Assembly: GCF_014649995.1 (NCBI RefSeq)
Contig: NZ_BMUC01000001.1
Coordinates: forward strand, 964,177-1,028,176
Length of the DNA stretch: 64,000 nucleotides
Source of the DNA: Streptomyces griseoflavus
GTDB taxonomy: Bacteria > Actinomycetota > Actinomycetes > Streptomycetales > Streptomycetaceae
Direction: 5' to 3'
The translations under genes were made by a program, and so were the position numbers. Below, piece after piece: positions 29,114 through 38,220 of the stretch; within the stretch, counting starts at the first letter, position 1, and the number at the start of each line of letters is the position of its first letter. Below the pieces are notes generated by a model that was not told the origin of the DNA, made no database searches, and saw only the letters and a list, made by a program, of their open reading frames with translations.

Positions 29114-30792
29114 ACGGGTTCGTACACGCGCTCGGCCTTCTGCGTGCCGCTGCGGGTGCGGTAGGAGCGGGCCCAGGCGGACGTGGCGTCCGCCCGCGTG
29201 CGGCTGGACACCACGTAGTAGTCCATCTGCGCCCGCTCGGCGGTGACGTCCAGCACGCCGTAGCCGTGGCGGTCGGTGTCCACCCAGTGGACGTGCCGGT
29301 TGGCGGCCCGGATCACCGGGGCGGCGAGCGCGGTGACGGTGCCCTCGGGGACCTTGACGATGTCGTCGAGGTTGTCGGAGGTGACGGAGGTCACGACGAA
29401 CTCCGTGGCGGCCGAGGGCGACAGCGGATAGGTGCCGGCGTTCACCGGCACGTCGTTGGCCCACGCCATGTGGATGTCGCCGGTGAGGAAGACCGTGTTG
29501 CGGATGGCGTTCGCCCGCAGGTGGGCGAGGAGTTCACGGCGGTCGTCGGTGTAGCCGTCCCACTGGTCGGTGTTGATGGCGAGCCCCTCCTGCGGGAGGC
29601 CCAGCAGCTTCGCGAGCGGCTTCAGCACGCTCGCGGGGAGGGAACCCACGGCGAACGGCGAGATCATCACCGAGGTGCCGACCAGCCGCCAGGTGGTGTC
29701 GGACGCCGTCAGGCCGGCCTTCAGCCAGTCCAGTTGGGCGCGCCCGGTGAGGGTGCGCTCCGGGTCGTCGACGTCGCCGTCGCCGGTGGAGACCTGCTGG
29801 GAGCGGAAGGAACGCAGGTCCAGCAGGGACAGGTCGGCGAGCCTGCCGAAGCGCAGCCGGCGGTAGGTGGTGCCGGCCAGCGCGGGACGCACCGGCATCC
29901 ACTCGAAGTAGGCCTGCTTGGCCGCGGCCTGACGCGCGGCCCAGGTGCCCTCCGCGCCCTCGGTGTGGTTCTCGGCGCCGCCCGACCAGGTGTCGTTGGC
30001 GATCTCGTGGTCGTCCCACATGGCGATGACCGGCGCCGTGGCGTGCAGGGCCTGCAGATCGGGGTCGGTCTTGTACGTCGCGTGCCGGAGCCGGTAGTCG
30101 GCGAGGGTGACGATCTCGTGGGCGGGCGCGTGGGCGCGGACGGCCTGGCCGCGGGTGCCGTACTGGCCGGCGGCGTACTCGTAGATGTAGTCACCGAGGT
30201 GCAGCCAGGCGTCCAGGTCGCCGCGGGCCGCGAGGTGGCGGTACGCCGAGAAGTGGCCGGCCTCCCAGTTGGAGCAGGACACCACCCCGAAGCGCAGACC
30301 GGTCACGACGGCGTCGGCGGCCGGGGCGGTGCGGGTGCGGGCGGCGGGGGAGTCGGTGGTGCCGGCGGAGAAGCGGAACCAGTAGTCGGTGGCCGGCCGC
30401 AGGCCGCGGATGTCCGCCTTGACGGTGTGGTCGGAGGCGGCGGTGGCGAGGGTCGAGCCCCGCGCGACGACGTCGGTGAACGCCTTGTCGCGGGCCACGG
30501 TCCAGCTCACCTCGGTGTCGGGACCGAGCCCCGAGCCGGGTATCGCCTCCGGCACGGGCGTCACCCGGGTCCACAGCAGCACACCGTCCGGCAGCGGGTC
30601 GCCGGAGGCGACTCCGTGCAGGAAGGCGGGGGCCTGCTGGACCGCCCGGGCGGGCAGGGCCGCGGCCAGCGGTCCGGCCAGCGCCGCGGTGGCGGCGGCC
30701 GCCTTGACGACCGTACGGCGGCGCGGGGTGAGGGAGTGGGCGTCCGCGGTGGCGGAGACGGCGCTCTCGGATGATCTGTGTCGACTGGTCAC
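29110..30792 (-). CDS. phoD: Tat-exported PhoD-family alkaline phosphatase/phosphodiesterase
   Basis: 560 aa. The N-terminus has a twin-arginine signal (PRRRTVVK at about 23-30, hydrophobic stretch, cleavage likely after ALPARA near residue 50). A PhoD N-terminal domain precedes the metallophosphatase domain, with metal ligands visible in [27 protein letters not shown] and [10 protein letters not shown]. It releases phosphate from phosphate esters outside the cell. The GTG at 30792 lies 8 nt after TAGCCT, so it is probably leaderless; an upstream in-frame ATG would place that hexamer in the coding region. I see no clear pair of GTTCACC-type PHO boxes. Confidence 0.92.
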   Translation of the reverse strand: MTSRHRSSESAVSATADAHSLTPRRRTVVKAAAATAALAGPLAAALPARAVQQAPAFLHGVASGDPLPDGVLLWTRVTPVPEAIPGSGLGPDTEVSWTVARDKAFTDVVARGSTLATAASDHTVKADIRGLRPATDYWFRFSAGTTDSPAARTRTAPAADAVVTGLRFGVVSCSNWEAGHFSAYRHLAARGDLDAWLHLGDYIYEYAAGQYGTRGQAVRAHAPAHEIVTLADYRLRHATYKTDPDLQALHATAPVIAMWDDHEIANDTWSGGAENHTEGAEGTWAARQAAAKQAYFEWMPVRPALAGTTYRRLRFGRLADLSLLDLRSFRSQQVSTGDGDVDDPERTLTGRAQLDWLKAGLTASDTTWRLVGTSVMISPFAVGSLPASVLKPLAKLLGLPQEGLAINTDQWDGYTDDRRELLAHLRANAIRNTVFLTGDIHMAWANDVPVNAGTYPLSPSAATEFVVTSVTSDNLDDIVKVPEGTVTALAAPVIRAANRHVHWVDTDRHGYGVLDVTAERAQMDYYVVSSRTRADATSAWARSYRTRSGTQKAERVYEPV

Positions 30793-30800
30793 AGCCGACC

Positions 30801-30806
30801 AGGCTA
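30801..30806 (-). promoter_or_regulatory. -10-like TAGCCT before the phoD-like gene
   Basis: TAGCCT on the minus strand ends 8 nt before GTG 30792. The DsbA-like gene's terminator lies about 20 bp upstream, so this would be an independent promoter. Confidence 0.45.
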
Positions 30807-30824
30807 CTGACAGGTACACGCGAA

Positions 30825-30854
30825 AGCGGGCGAACTCGAGGAAGTTCGCCCGCT
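30825..30854 (-). terminator. Terminator after the DsbA-like gene
   Basis: Perfect 12-bp stem AGCGGGCGAACT/AGTTCGCCCGCT (30825-30836, 30843-30854) with a 6-nt loop, followed on the minus strand by TTTCG. It lies 30 bp past the stop of the gene at 30884. Confidence 0.85.
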
Positions 30855-30883
30855 CTTCGGCGCGCCGTCAGCCGGCCCGGGGA

Positions 30884-31696
30884 TCAGCCCTTGAGGGCCT
30901 TGTCGATGGCCGTGGTGAAGTCCTCGGGGGTCATGGGGGTGCTCTGCCCGTCCGCGCCGGTGACCTTCTTGCCGTCCATCATCAGGCTCGGCGTGCCCTC
31001 GACCTCGCTGTCGTCGAACGTGTCGGACATCTCCAGCGCCCACTTGTCGTAGGTGCCGTCCTTCACGGCCGCCTGGAACTCCTTGTTGTCCTTCAGGGCG
31101 TCCACCGAGTTCGCGATCTTGATCAGGTACGCGTCGTCCTTGAACTTGTCGTCGGACTCCTCGGGGTGGAACTCGGCCGAGTAGAGCGCGCTCTTGTACG
31201 CCAGGAACGCCTCGGGGCTGACGTTCAGCGCGGCGCCCAGGGCGCTCAGCGCGTTCTTGGAGCCCTCACCGGTCAGGTTGCGGTCGAGGAAGGAGGCGCC
31301 GATGAAACGGATCTTGTACTTGCCGTCCTCGACGTCCTTGTCGATGGTCCCGCCGACCGACTGCTCGAACGAGGCGCAGATCGGGCAGCGCGGGTCCTCG
31401 TACAGCTCCAGCGTCTTCTTCGCCTCGGGCTTGCCGATGACGACGGTCGTGCCGTTCTCACCGCTGGAGTTGGCGGGCTTGACCAGCTTGTCGTCCGCCG
31501 CGGCCTCCCAGTAGTCGGGCTTGTTCGCCTGGACGACCGCGTAACCTATGCCGCCGGCCACGGCCAGGATGCCCACGGCCGACAGGGCGACCACGGCCTG
31601 CCGCTTGGCCTTCGCCTTCTTCGCCTGGCGCTCGCGCTCCTCGCGCAGGCGCTCCCGGGCCGCCGTCTTCGCTGCCTGGCTGTTCCGCTTGCTCAT
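30884..31696 (-). CDS. Membrane-anchored DsbA-like thioredoxin-fold protein (CPIC)
   Basis: 270 aa. A basic, helical N-terminus (about 1-32) precedes one membrane helix (about 33-54). The extracytoplasmic DsbA-like domain has the redox motif C104-P-I-C107 and a cis-proline context near GTPSLMMDG. Such proteins form or isomerise disulfides in exported proteins. ATG is at 31696 with GGAGACATCACC upstream. The next gene on the same strand encodes a four-helix membrane protein that could be a redox partner, though it lacks a recognisable CxxC quinone-reductase pattern. A paralogue lies at 61.2 kb. Confidence 0.88.
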   Translation of the reverse strand: MSKRNSQAAKTAARERLREERERQAKKAKAKRQAVVALSAVGILAVAGGIGYAVVQANKPDYWEAAADDKLVKPANSSGENGTTVVIGKPEAKKTLELYEDPRCPICASFEQSVGGTIDKDVEDGKYKIRFIGASFLDRNLTGEGSKNALSALGAALNVSPEAFLAYKSALYSAEFHPEESDDKFKDDAYLIKIANSVDALKDNKEFQAAVKDGTYDKWALEMSDTFDDSEVEGTPSLMMDGKKVTGADGQSTPMTPEDFTTAIDKALKG

Positions 31697-31775
31697 GGTG
31701 ATGTCTCCACGGGGGGACGCACACGGGGGTGTGCGGGATGTGTACAGGGGGACTGCTGGTGCTCGGAGGGTCGCC

Positions 31776-32486
31776 TCAGGCGGAGGCGGCGGAGCACGGC
31801 GGTCCGCGGCGTCCCAGGGAGTGCGCGAGGAGCGGGGTCCGGGCGACGGCGGTGCGGACGGCCGGGCGCGCCGGACGGAGGATCTCCGGGGCCCGGCGCA
31901 CGGACACCGCCGCGACCGCCAGCAGCAGCGGCCGGACCGCCGTCGAAGCGGTCGCCGCGAGCGCGCTCAGCAGCTGCTCCAGCGCGCGCTCGCCCCGGCG
32001 CAGCCAGGCGGCGGCGAGCAGACCGACCCCGACGTGCGCGCCGAGCAGCATCCAGGCGGTGGCCGGGTCGGCCTGGGAGAGCAGCACCGCCAGCCGGTCG
32101 CCGCCTTCGCCGGCGGGCCCGGTGACATGGGCGAGGGGCGCGCCCACGCTGGTGCCGTCGCCGCAGAGCACGTCGAAGCCGACGGAGCGCAGCGGGCCCG
32201 CCACGGGGCCGCCCATCCGGCCGTAGCAGAGGTGCTGGCCGGTGGTGAAGACCGTGTCGGCGGCCAGCTCCAGCGGGATCAGCAGGGCGGCGATCCGTCC
32301 GAAGGAACGCTCCCGTCCCGCCAGGGCGTACGCCAGGAGGAACACGGCGGCGGCGATGGCGACCACCGTGTTCAACGGCAGCGGAGCCCCGGACAGCAGC
32401 ACGTGCGACGCGGCGCTGAGGGTCACGACGACTGCCGTGAACAGCGCCGCGCGTACGGCTCTGAGCTGGGTTCCGGATATGTCCAT
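31776..32486 (-). CDS. Membrane protein of unknown function
   Basis: 236 aa with about five hydrophobic segments (near residues 14-32, 39-56, 66-82, 140-160, 170-195) and a basic Arg/Pro-rich C-terminus. A short extracytoplasmic loop carries two cysteines (QHLCYG and FDVLCGDG, about 90 and 112). I do not recognise the family. It precedes the DsbA-like gene by 79 bp on the same strand, so it may be co-expressed, and the paired cysteines make a redox or metal-related role thinkable but unproven. ATG at 32486 was the only sensible start. Confidence 0.6.
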   Translation of the reverse strand: MDISGTQLRAVRAALFTAVVVTLSAASHVLLSGAPLPLNTVVAIAAAVFLLAYALAGRERSFGRIAALLIPLELAADTVFTTGQHLCYGRMGGPVAGPLRSVGFDVLCGDGTSVGAPLAHVTGPAGEGGDRLAVLLSQADPATAWMLLGAHVGVGLLAAAWLRRGERALEQLLSALAATASTAVRPLLLAVAAVSVRRAPEILRPARPAVRTAVARTPLLAHSLGRRGPPCSAASA

Positions 32487-32554
32487 GGCGGGAACGAGTG
32501 TGTCACGAGCTCCGGTAAGGGATCCCTAAAGGGGCCCGGTGGGTGTGCGGAAGG

Positions 32555-33904
32555 TTACAGCCCTGGGATCCTGCCGTTGCGGAACAGGTCCAGGAAGGTC
32601 TGGTGGTCGGCCCGGGCACGGGCGCCGTAGGTGTGGGCGAAGTCGACCAGGAGCGGCGCCAGGGAGTCCTCGTCGGCCGCGATCGCGGCGTCGATGGCGC
32701 GCTCGGTGGAGAACGGCACCAGCGACTCGCCGGAGGTGTCGTCCGCCGCCGCGTGCATGGTCGCGGTGGCCCGGCCGAGGTCGGCGACGACCAGGGCGAT
32801 CTCCTCCGGGTCGTCGATGTCGCCCCAGTCCAGGTCCACGGCGTACGGCGAGACCTCGGCGACCAGCTGCCCCGAGCCGTCCAGCTCGGTCCAGCCCAGC
32901 CACGGGTCGGCGTGCGCCTGCAGGGCACGCTGGGAGATCACCGTGCGGTGCCCCTCGTGCCGGAAGTAGTCGCGGATCGCCGGGTCGGTGATGTGCCGGG
33001 AGACCGCCGGGGTCTGGGCCTGCTTGATGTAGATCACCACGTCGTTCTCGAGGGCGTCGCTGTGGCCCTCCAGCAGGATGTTGTACGACGGCAGCCCGGC
33101 CGAGCCGATGCCGATGCCGCGGCGGCCCACGACGTCCTTCACGCGGTAGGAGTCGGGACGGGCCAGCGAGGCGTCGGGCAGCGTCTCCAGGTAGCCGTCG
33201 AAGGCCGCGAGCACCTTGTATCGGGTCGCGGCGTCCAGCTCCACCGCGCCGCCGCCGGGCGCGAAGCGGCGCTCGAAGTCGCGGATCTCGGTCATCGAGT
33301 CCAGCAGCCCGAAGCGGGTCAGCGAACGGGCGTCGCGCAGCACGTCCAGCAGCGGCCCCTGCGCGGTGTCCAGGGTGAACGGCGGCACCTCGTCGCTCTT
33401 CGCGCCGGTGGCCAGCGCGTGGATGCGCTCCCGGTAGGCGGCCGCGTACACGGTGACCAGCTCGGTGATCTGCCCGTCGCTGAGCGCCTTCGCGTAGCCG
33501 ATCAGCGCCATGGAGGCCGCGAAGCGCTTGAGGTCCCAGGTGAAGGGGCCGACGTAGGCCTCGTCGAAGTCGTTGACGTTGAAGACCAGGCGGCCGTTGG
33601 AGTCCATGTACGTGCCGAAGTTCTCCGCGTGCAGATCGCCGTGGATCCACACCCGCGAGGTCCGCTCGTCCAGGTAGGGGCCGCTGTACGTCCTCCCACC
33701 GCCCCGCCCGGCGTTCTCCGCGTCCAGGTCGTGGTAGAAGAGGCTCGCCGTCCCGCGGTAGAAGGCGAACGCGGAGGCCGCCATCTTCCGGAACTTCACC
33801 CGGAAGGCGGCCGGATCGGCGGCCAGGAGCTCGCCGAACGCGGTGTCGAGGACGGCGAGGATCTCCTCGCCGCGGTGCTCGTCATTGAGCTGCGGGACCG
33901 ACAT
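32555..33904 (-). CDS. DUF2252 family protein (kinase-like fold)
   Basis: 449 aa. It matches the DUF2252 pattern: an N-terminal helical region (about 40-80), then GDLHAENFG near 107-115 and NDFDEAYVGPFTWDLKRFAAS near 128-148. These resemble the catalytic HGDLH and IDFD motifs of aminoglycoside-phosphotransferase-like kinases. The biochemical role of DUF2252 is unknown; kinase activity is suggested by motif resemblance only. It is encoded opposite to dnaE with a 260-bp divergent gap. ATG at 33904 is preceded by GGAGGCACACAGCG. Confidence 0.85.
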   Translation of the reverse strand: MSVPQLNDEHRGEEILAVLDTAFGELLAADPAAFRVKFRKMAASAFAFYRGTASLFYHDLDAENAGRGGGRTYSGPYLDERTSRVWIHGDLHAENFGTYMDSNGRLVFNVNDFDEAYVGPFTWDLKRFAASMALIGYAKALSDGQITELVTVYAAAYRERIHALATGAKSDEVPPFTLDTAQGPLLDVLRDARSLTRFGLLDSMTEIRDFERRFAPGGGAVELDAATRYKVLAAFDGYLETLPDASLARPDSYRVKDVVGRRGIGIGSAGLPSYNILLEGHSDALENDVVIYIKQAQTPAVSRHITDPAIRDYFRHEGHRTVISQRALQAHADPWLGWTELDGSGQLVAEVSPYAVDLDWGDIDDPEEIALVVADLGRATATMHAAADDTSGESLVPFSTERAIDAAIAADEDSLAPLLVDFAHTYGARARADHQTFLDLFRNGRIPGL

Positions 33905-34164
33905 CGCTGTGTGCCTCCAGGTGCGGGATGTCTCGGGACGGCTGGTCCGTCCCCTGCCCTAACGTGTGACGGATCACGGGAGTGCCCGTGCCCCGCCCGA
34001 AGGTACGTCGCCGCGGGCTCCGGGTGTCAGTGCCGGGGCATAGACTTCGACGCTGTCCCCCGGACTGTCCGCCCGCCCGTCGCCGTGAGCCCCCCTGTCG
34101 TCCGGCCACCGCCCGTCGCCGGGAGGCGCTCCGCGCCACAGCGTTCACCTTTGGAGGCCGCACC

Positions 34165-37100
34165 GTGTCGAAGCCGCCGTTCACGCACCTGCACGTCCAC
34201 ACCCAGTACTCGCTGCTGGACGGTGCCGCGCGGCTGAAGGACATGTTCGACGCCTGCAACGAGATGGGCATGTCGCACATCGCCATGTCCGACCACGGCA
34301 ACCTGCACGGGGCGTACGACTTCTTCCACTCCGCGCAGAAGGCGGGGGTCACCCCGATCATCGGGATCGAGGCGTACGTCGCCCCCGAGTCCCGGCGCAA
34401 CAAGCGCAAGATCCAGTGGGGCCAGCCGCACCAGAAGCGCGACGACGTCTCCGGTTCCGGCGGCTACACCCACAAGACGATGTGGGCCGTGAACAACACC
34501 GGCCTGCACAACCTCTTCCGCCTGTCCTCCGACGCCTACGCCGAGGGCTGGCTGCAGAAGTGGCCCCGGATGGACAAGGAGACCATCGCCCAGTGGTCCG
34601 AGGGCATCGTCGCCTCCACCGGCTGCCCCTCCGGCGAGGTCCAGACCCGCCTGCGCCTCGGCCACTTCGACGAGGCACTCAAGGCCGCCGCCGACTACCA
34701 GGACATCTTCGGCAAGGACCGCTACTTCCTGGAGCTGATGGACCACGGCATCGACATCGAGCACCGGGTCCGCGACGGACTGCTGGAGATCGGCAGGAAG
34801 CTCGGCATCCCCCCGCTGGTCACCAACGACTCGCACTACACGTACGCGCACGAGGCGACCGCCCACGACGCGCTGCTGTGCATCCAGACCGGCAAGAACC
34901 TCTCCGACCCCGACCGCTTCCGCTTCGACGGCACCGGCTACTACCTCAAGTCCACCGACGAGATGTACGCCATCGACTCCTCGGACGCCTGGCAGCAGGG
35001 CTGCGCCAACACCCGGCTGATCGCCGAGATGGTCGACACCACGGGCATGTTCGTCAAGCGCGACCTGATGCCGAAGTTCGACATCCCCGACGGTTTCACC
35101 GAGGTCACCTGGTTCCAGGAGGAGGTCCGCCGGGGCATGGCGCGCCGCTTCCCCGGCGGCGTCCCCGAGGACCGCCAGAAGCAGGCCGAGTACGAGATGG
35201 ACGTCATCATCCAGATGGGGTTCCCCGGCTACTTCCTCGTGGTCGCCGACTTCATCATGTGGGCCAAGAACCAGGGCATCGCGGTCGGCCCCGGCCGAGG
35301 CTCCGCGGCCGGTTCGATCGTGGCGTACGCGATGGGCATCACCGACCTCGACCCGATCCCGCACGGCCTGATCTTCGAGCGGTTCCTCAACCCCGAGCGT
35401 GTCTCCATGCCCGACGTCGACATCGACTTCGACGAGCGCAGGCGCGTCGAGGTGATCCGGTACGTGACGGAGAAGTACGGCGCCGACAAGGTCGCCATGA
35501 TCGGCACCTACGGCAAGATCAAGGCGAAGAACGCCATCAAGGACTCCGCGCGCGTGCTGGGCTACCCGTACGCCATGGGCGACCGGCTCACCAAGGCCAT
35601 GCCCGCCGACGTCCTCGGCAAGGGCATCGACCTCGACGGCATCACCAACCCCTCGCACCCGCGGTACAACGAGGCGGGCGAGATCCGCGCGATGTACGAG
35701 AACGAGCCGGACGTGAAGAAGGTCATCGACACCGCCAAGGGCGTCGAGGGCCTGGTGCGGCAGATGGGCGTGCACGCGGCCGGCGTGATCATGTCCAGCG
35801 AACCCATCGTCGACCACGCCCCGATCTGGGTGCGGCACACCGACGGCGTGACCATCACGCAGTGGGACTACCCCCAGTGCGAGTCGCTGGGCCTGCTCAA
35901 GATGGACTTCCTGGGCCTGCGCAACCTCACGATCATGGACGACGCCATCAAGATGGTGAAGGCCAACAAGGGCATCGACCTGGAGATGCTCTCCCTCCCG
36001 CTGGACGACCCCAAGACCTTCGAACTGCTCTGCCGCGGCGACACCCTCGGCGTCTTCCAGTTCGACGGCGGCCCGATGCGCTCGCTGCTCCGCCAGATGC
36101 AGCCCGACAACTTCGAGGACATCTCCGCCGTCTCGGCCCTCTACCGGCCGGGCCCGATGGGCATGAACTCGCACATCAACTACGCGGAGCGCAAGAACGG
36201 CCGCCAGGAGATCACGCCGATCCACAAGGAGCTGGAGGAGCCGCTCCAGGAGGTGCTGTCGGTCACCTACGGCCTGATCGTCTATCAGGAGCAGGTGCAG
36301 AAGGCCGCCCAGATCATCGCGGGCTACTCGCTCGGCGAGGCCGACATCCTCCGCCGCGTCATGGGCAAGAAGAAGCCCGACGAGCTGGCGAAGAACTTCG
36401 TCCTCTTCCAGGACGGCGCCCGCAAGAACGGCTACAGCGACGAGGCGATCCAGGCGCTCTGGGACGTGCTGGTCCCCTTCGCCGGCTACGCGTTCAACAA
36501 GGCCCACTCCGCCGCGTACGGACTGGTGTCGTACTGGACCGGCTACCTCAAGGCGAACTACCCGGCCGAGTACATGGCCGCGCTGCTCACCTCCGTCAAG
36601 GACGACAAGGACAAGTCGGCGGTCTACCTCAACGAGTGCCGCCGCATGGGCATCAAGGTGCTCCCGCCCAACGTCAACGAGTCCGAGTCGAACTTCGCCG
36701 CCCAGGGCGACGACGTGATCCTCTTCGGCCTGTCGGCGGTCCGCAACGTCGGCACCAACGTCGTCGAGTCGATCATCAAGTCCCGCAAGGCCAAGGGGAA
36801 GTACGCCTCCTTCCCGGACTACCTCGACAAGGTCGAGGCGGTCGTCTGCAACAAGCGCACCACGGAGTCGCTGATCAAGGCCGGCGCCTTCGACTCCATG
36901 GGGCACACCCGCAAGGGCCTCACCGCGCAGTACGAGCCGATGATCGACAACGTGGTCGCGGTCAAGCGCAAGGAGGCCGAGGGGCAGTTCGACCTCTTCG
37001 GCGGCATGGGCGAGGCGGAGACCAGCGAGCCCGGCTTCGGCCTGGACGTCACCTTCACCGACGACGAGTGGGACAAGACGTACCTGCTCGCCCAGGAGCG

Positions 37101-37704
37101 GGAGATGCTCGGCCTCTACGTCTCCGACCACCCGCTGTTCGGCCTGGAGCACGTGCTGTCCGACAAGGCCGACGCGGGCATCTCCCAGCTCACCGGCGGC
37201 GACTTCGGCGACGGCGCGGTGGTCACCATCGGCGGGATCATCTCGGGCCTCCAGCGCAAGATGACCAAGCAGGGCAACGCCTGGGCGATCGCGACCGTGG
37301 AGGACCTCGCGGGCTCCCTGGAGTGCATGTTCTTCCCCGCGACGTACCAGCTCGTCTCGACCCAGCTCGTCGAGGACGCCGTGGTGTTCGTCAAGGGGCG
37401 GCTCGACAAGCGCGAGGACGTGCCCCGGCTGGTCGCGATGGAGCTGATGGTCCCCGACCTGTCCAACGCGGGCGCCAACGCGCCCGTGGTGCTCACCATC
37501 CCGGCGACGCGCGTGACCCCGCCGATGGTCAGCCGGCTCGGAGAGATCCTCACCCACCACAAGGGCGACAGCGAGGTGCGGATCAAGCTCCAGGGGCCGA
37601 CGAAGACGACGGTGCTGCGCCTGGACCGGCACCGTGTCAAGCCCGACCCGGCCCTGTTCGGCGACCTGAAGGTCCTCCTCGGACCGTCCTGCCTCGCCGG
37701 GTAG
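34165..37704 (+). CDS. dnaE: DNA polymerase III alpha subunit DnaE
   Basis: Replicative DNA polymerase catalytic subunit, 1179 aa. An N-terminal PHP domain starts with HLHVHTQYSLLDG (about 8-20). The palm active site has GRGSAAGS and the PDVDIDF aspartates (D417, D419, D421). A fingers/thumb region, a helix-hairpin-helix segment and a C-terminal OB domain (about 1020-1110) follow. GTG 34165 has TTTGGAGG 9 nt upstream; the frame is open for 61 more codons upstream without a ribosome-binding site. TAGACT at 34041-34046 may be a -10 element, but no matching -35 is seen. Confidence 0.97.
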   Translation: MSKPPFTHLHVHTQYSLLDGAARLKDMFDACNEMGMSHIAMSDHGNLHGAYDFFHSAQKAGVTPIIGIEAYVAPESRRNKRKIQWGQPHQKRDDVSGSGGYTHKTMWAVNNTGLHNLFRLSSDAYAEGWLQKWPRMDKETIAQWSEGIVASTGCPSGEVQTRLRLGHFDEALKAAADYQDIFGKDRYFLELMDHGIDIEHRVRDGLLEIGRKLGIPPLVTNDSHYTYAHEATAHDALLCIQTGKNLSDPDRFRFDGTGYYLKSTDEMYAIDSSDAWQQGCANTRLIAEMVDTTGMFVKRDLMPKFDIPDGFTEVTWFQEEVRRGMARRFPGGVPEDRQKQAEYEMDVIIQMGFPGYFLVVADFIMWAKNQGIAVGPGRGSAAGSIVAYAMGITDLDPIPHGLIFERFLNPERVSMPDVDIDFDERRRVEVIRYVTEKYGADKVAMIGTYGKIKAKNAIKDSARVLGYPYAMGDRLTKAMPADVLGKGIDLDGITNPSHPRYNEAGEIRAMYENEPDVKKVIDTAKGVEGLVRQMGVHAAGVIMSSEPIVDHAPIWVRHTDGVTITQWDYPQCESLGLLKMDFLGLRNLTIMDDAIKMVKANKGIDLEMLSLPLDDPKTFELLCRGDTLGVFQFDGGPMRSLLRQMQPDNFEDISAVSALYRPGPMGMNSHINYAERKNGRQEITPIHKELEEPLQEVLSVTYGLIVYQEQVQKAAQIIAGYSLGEADILRRVMGKKKPDELAKNFVLFQDGARKNGYSDEAIQALWDVLVPFAGYAFNKAHSAAYGLVSYWTGYLKANYPAEYMAALLTSVKDDKDKSAVYLNECRRMGIKVLPPNVNESESNFAAQGDDVILFGLSAVRNVGTNVVESIIKSRKAKGKYASFPDYLDKVEAVVCNKRTTESLIKAGAFDSMGHTRKGLTAQYEPMIDNVVAVKRKEAEGQFDLFGGMGEAETSEPGFGLDVTFTDDEWDKTYLLAQEREMLGLYVSDHPLFGLEHVLSDKADAGISQLTGGDFGDGAVVTIGGIISGLQRKMTKQGNAWAIATVEDLAGSLECMFFPATYQLVSTQLVEDAVVFVKGRLDKREDVPRLVAMELMVPDLSNAGANAPVVLTIPATRVTPPMVSRLGEILTHHKGDSEVRIKLQGPTKTTVLRLDRHRVKPDPALFGDLKVLLGPSCLAG

Positions 37705-37761
37705 GGACTTCCGCCCGAGGTCCCGAAGGGGGCCCGGCGGCCGCTTTCCCCGCGCACGCTC

Positions 37762-37793
37762 GAGGGGCGCACCCTGTGGTGGGTGCGCCCCTC
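37762..37793. terminator. Bidirectional terminator between dnaE and the 55-aa gene
   Basis: Perfect 13-bp stem (37762-37774 with 37781-37793) and a 6-nt loop TGTGGT. It lies 57 bp past dnaE and 38 bp past the end of the convergent small gene, so it can serve both. Confidence 0.88.
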
Positions 37794-37831
37794 GTCATCT
37801 GCCCGGGCCGCAACGGCCCGTCACGCGGATG

Positions 37832-37999
37832 TCAGTTGTGGCCGAAGCGCTTCTGCCGGCCCTTGCCCGGGCCTACCTCGCCCGGCACGACCTGCGTGGT
37901 GCGCTGCTCGTCGGGCGTCTCCATCGCGGTCGGCTGCGCCGCGCGCTGGGTGTGCTCGGCCCGGGGCTGCTTGCGGTCACGGTTCTTGTTCTTGGCCAT
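37832..37999 (-). CDS. Small basic protein of unknown function (55 aa)
   Basis: Not found by longer length cut-offs. On the minus strand, GGAGG stands 8 nt before ATG 37999, and the frame runs 55 residues: MAKNKNRDRKQP at the start and GKGRQKRFGHN at the end, with a Gln/Thr-rich middle. It is strongly basic (about 13 Lys/Arg), without a membrane segment or cysteines, and is probably disordered. A good ribosome-binding site, a perfect shared terminator and a separate divergent promoter region support a real gene. It is divergent from the NYN-domain gene. Function unknown. Confidence 0.7.
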   Translation of the reverse strand: MAKNKNRDRKQPRAEHTQRAAQPTAMETPDEQRTTQVVPGEVGPGKGRQKRFGHN

Positions 38000-38060
38000 G
38001 GTGGTGCCTCCTGTGGGGGACTAGGGGCCAGGGCCGGAACCAGATTCACACAGCCGGATG

Positions 38061-38090
38061 ACACACGCATGTCGGACAATTACCGTGTGT
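38061..38090. promoter_or_regulatory. Inverted repeat in the divergent region before the NYN gene
   Basis: ACACACG (38061-38067) and CGTGTGT (38084-38090) with a 16-nt A/T-richer spacer that contains GACAAT (38075-38080), a possible -10. It lies between the small basic gene and the NYN-domain gene and may be an operator for one of them. Confidence 0.35.
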
Positions 38091-38220
38091 GACCAGGGTG
38101 GTCGGGGGAGGAAGTGTGGAAACGCCACGCCGAAGATCGAGTTCGGGCCGTTAACCCCGGCGAGGTCGGGCAGACTCGAAGCAAGCCCGAAGCAAACCTC
38201 CCGGAAAGAGGGTGGACCGC

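Noticed and set aside
30793-30880. PHO box (PhoP operator) upstream of the phoD-like gene
   Set aside because: The GTTCGCC-like sequence there is an arm of the DsbA-like gene's terminator hairpin; no direct repeats spaced by 11 bp are seen.
34027-38024. Open frames of about 1200 codons on both other frames across dnaE
   Set aside because: Products are repetitive His/Val/Leu- or Arg/Pro/Gly-rich sequences typical of shadow frames; dnaE itself has full domain support.
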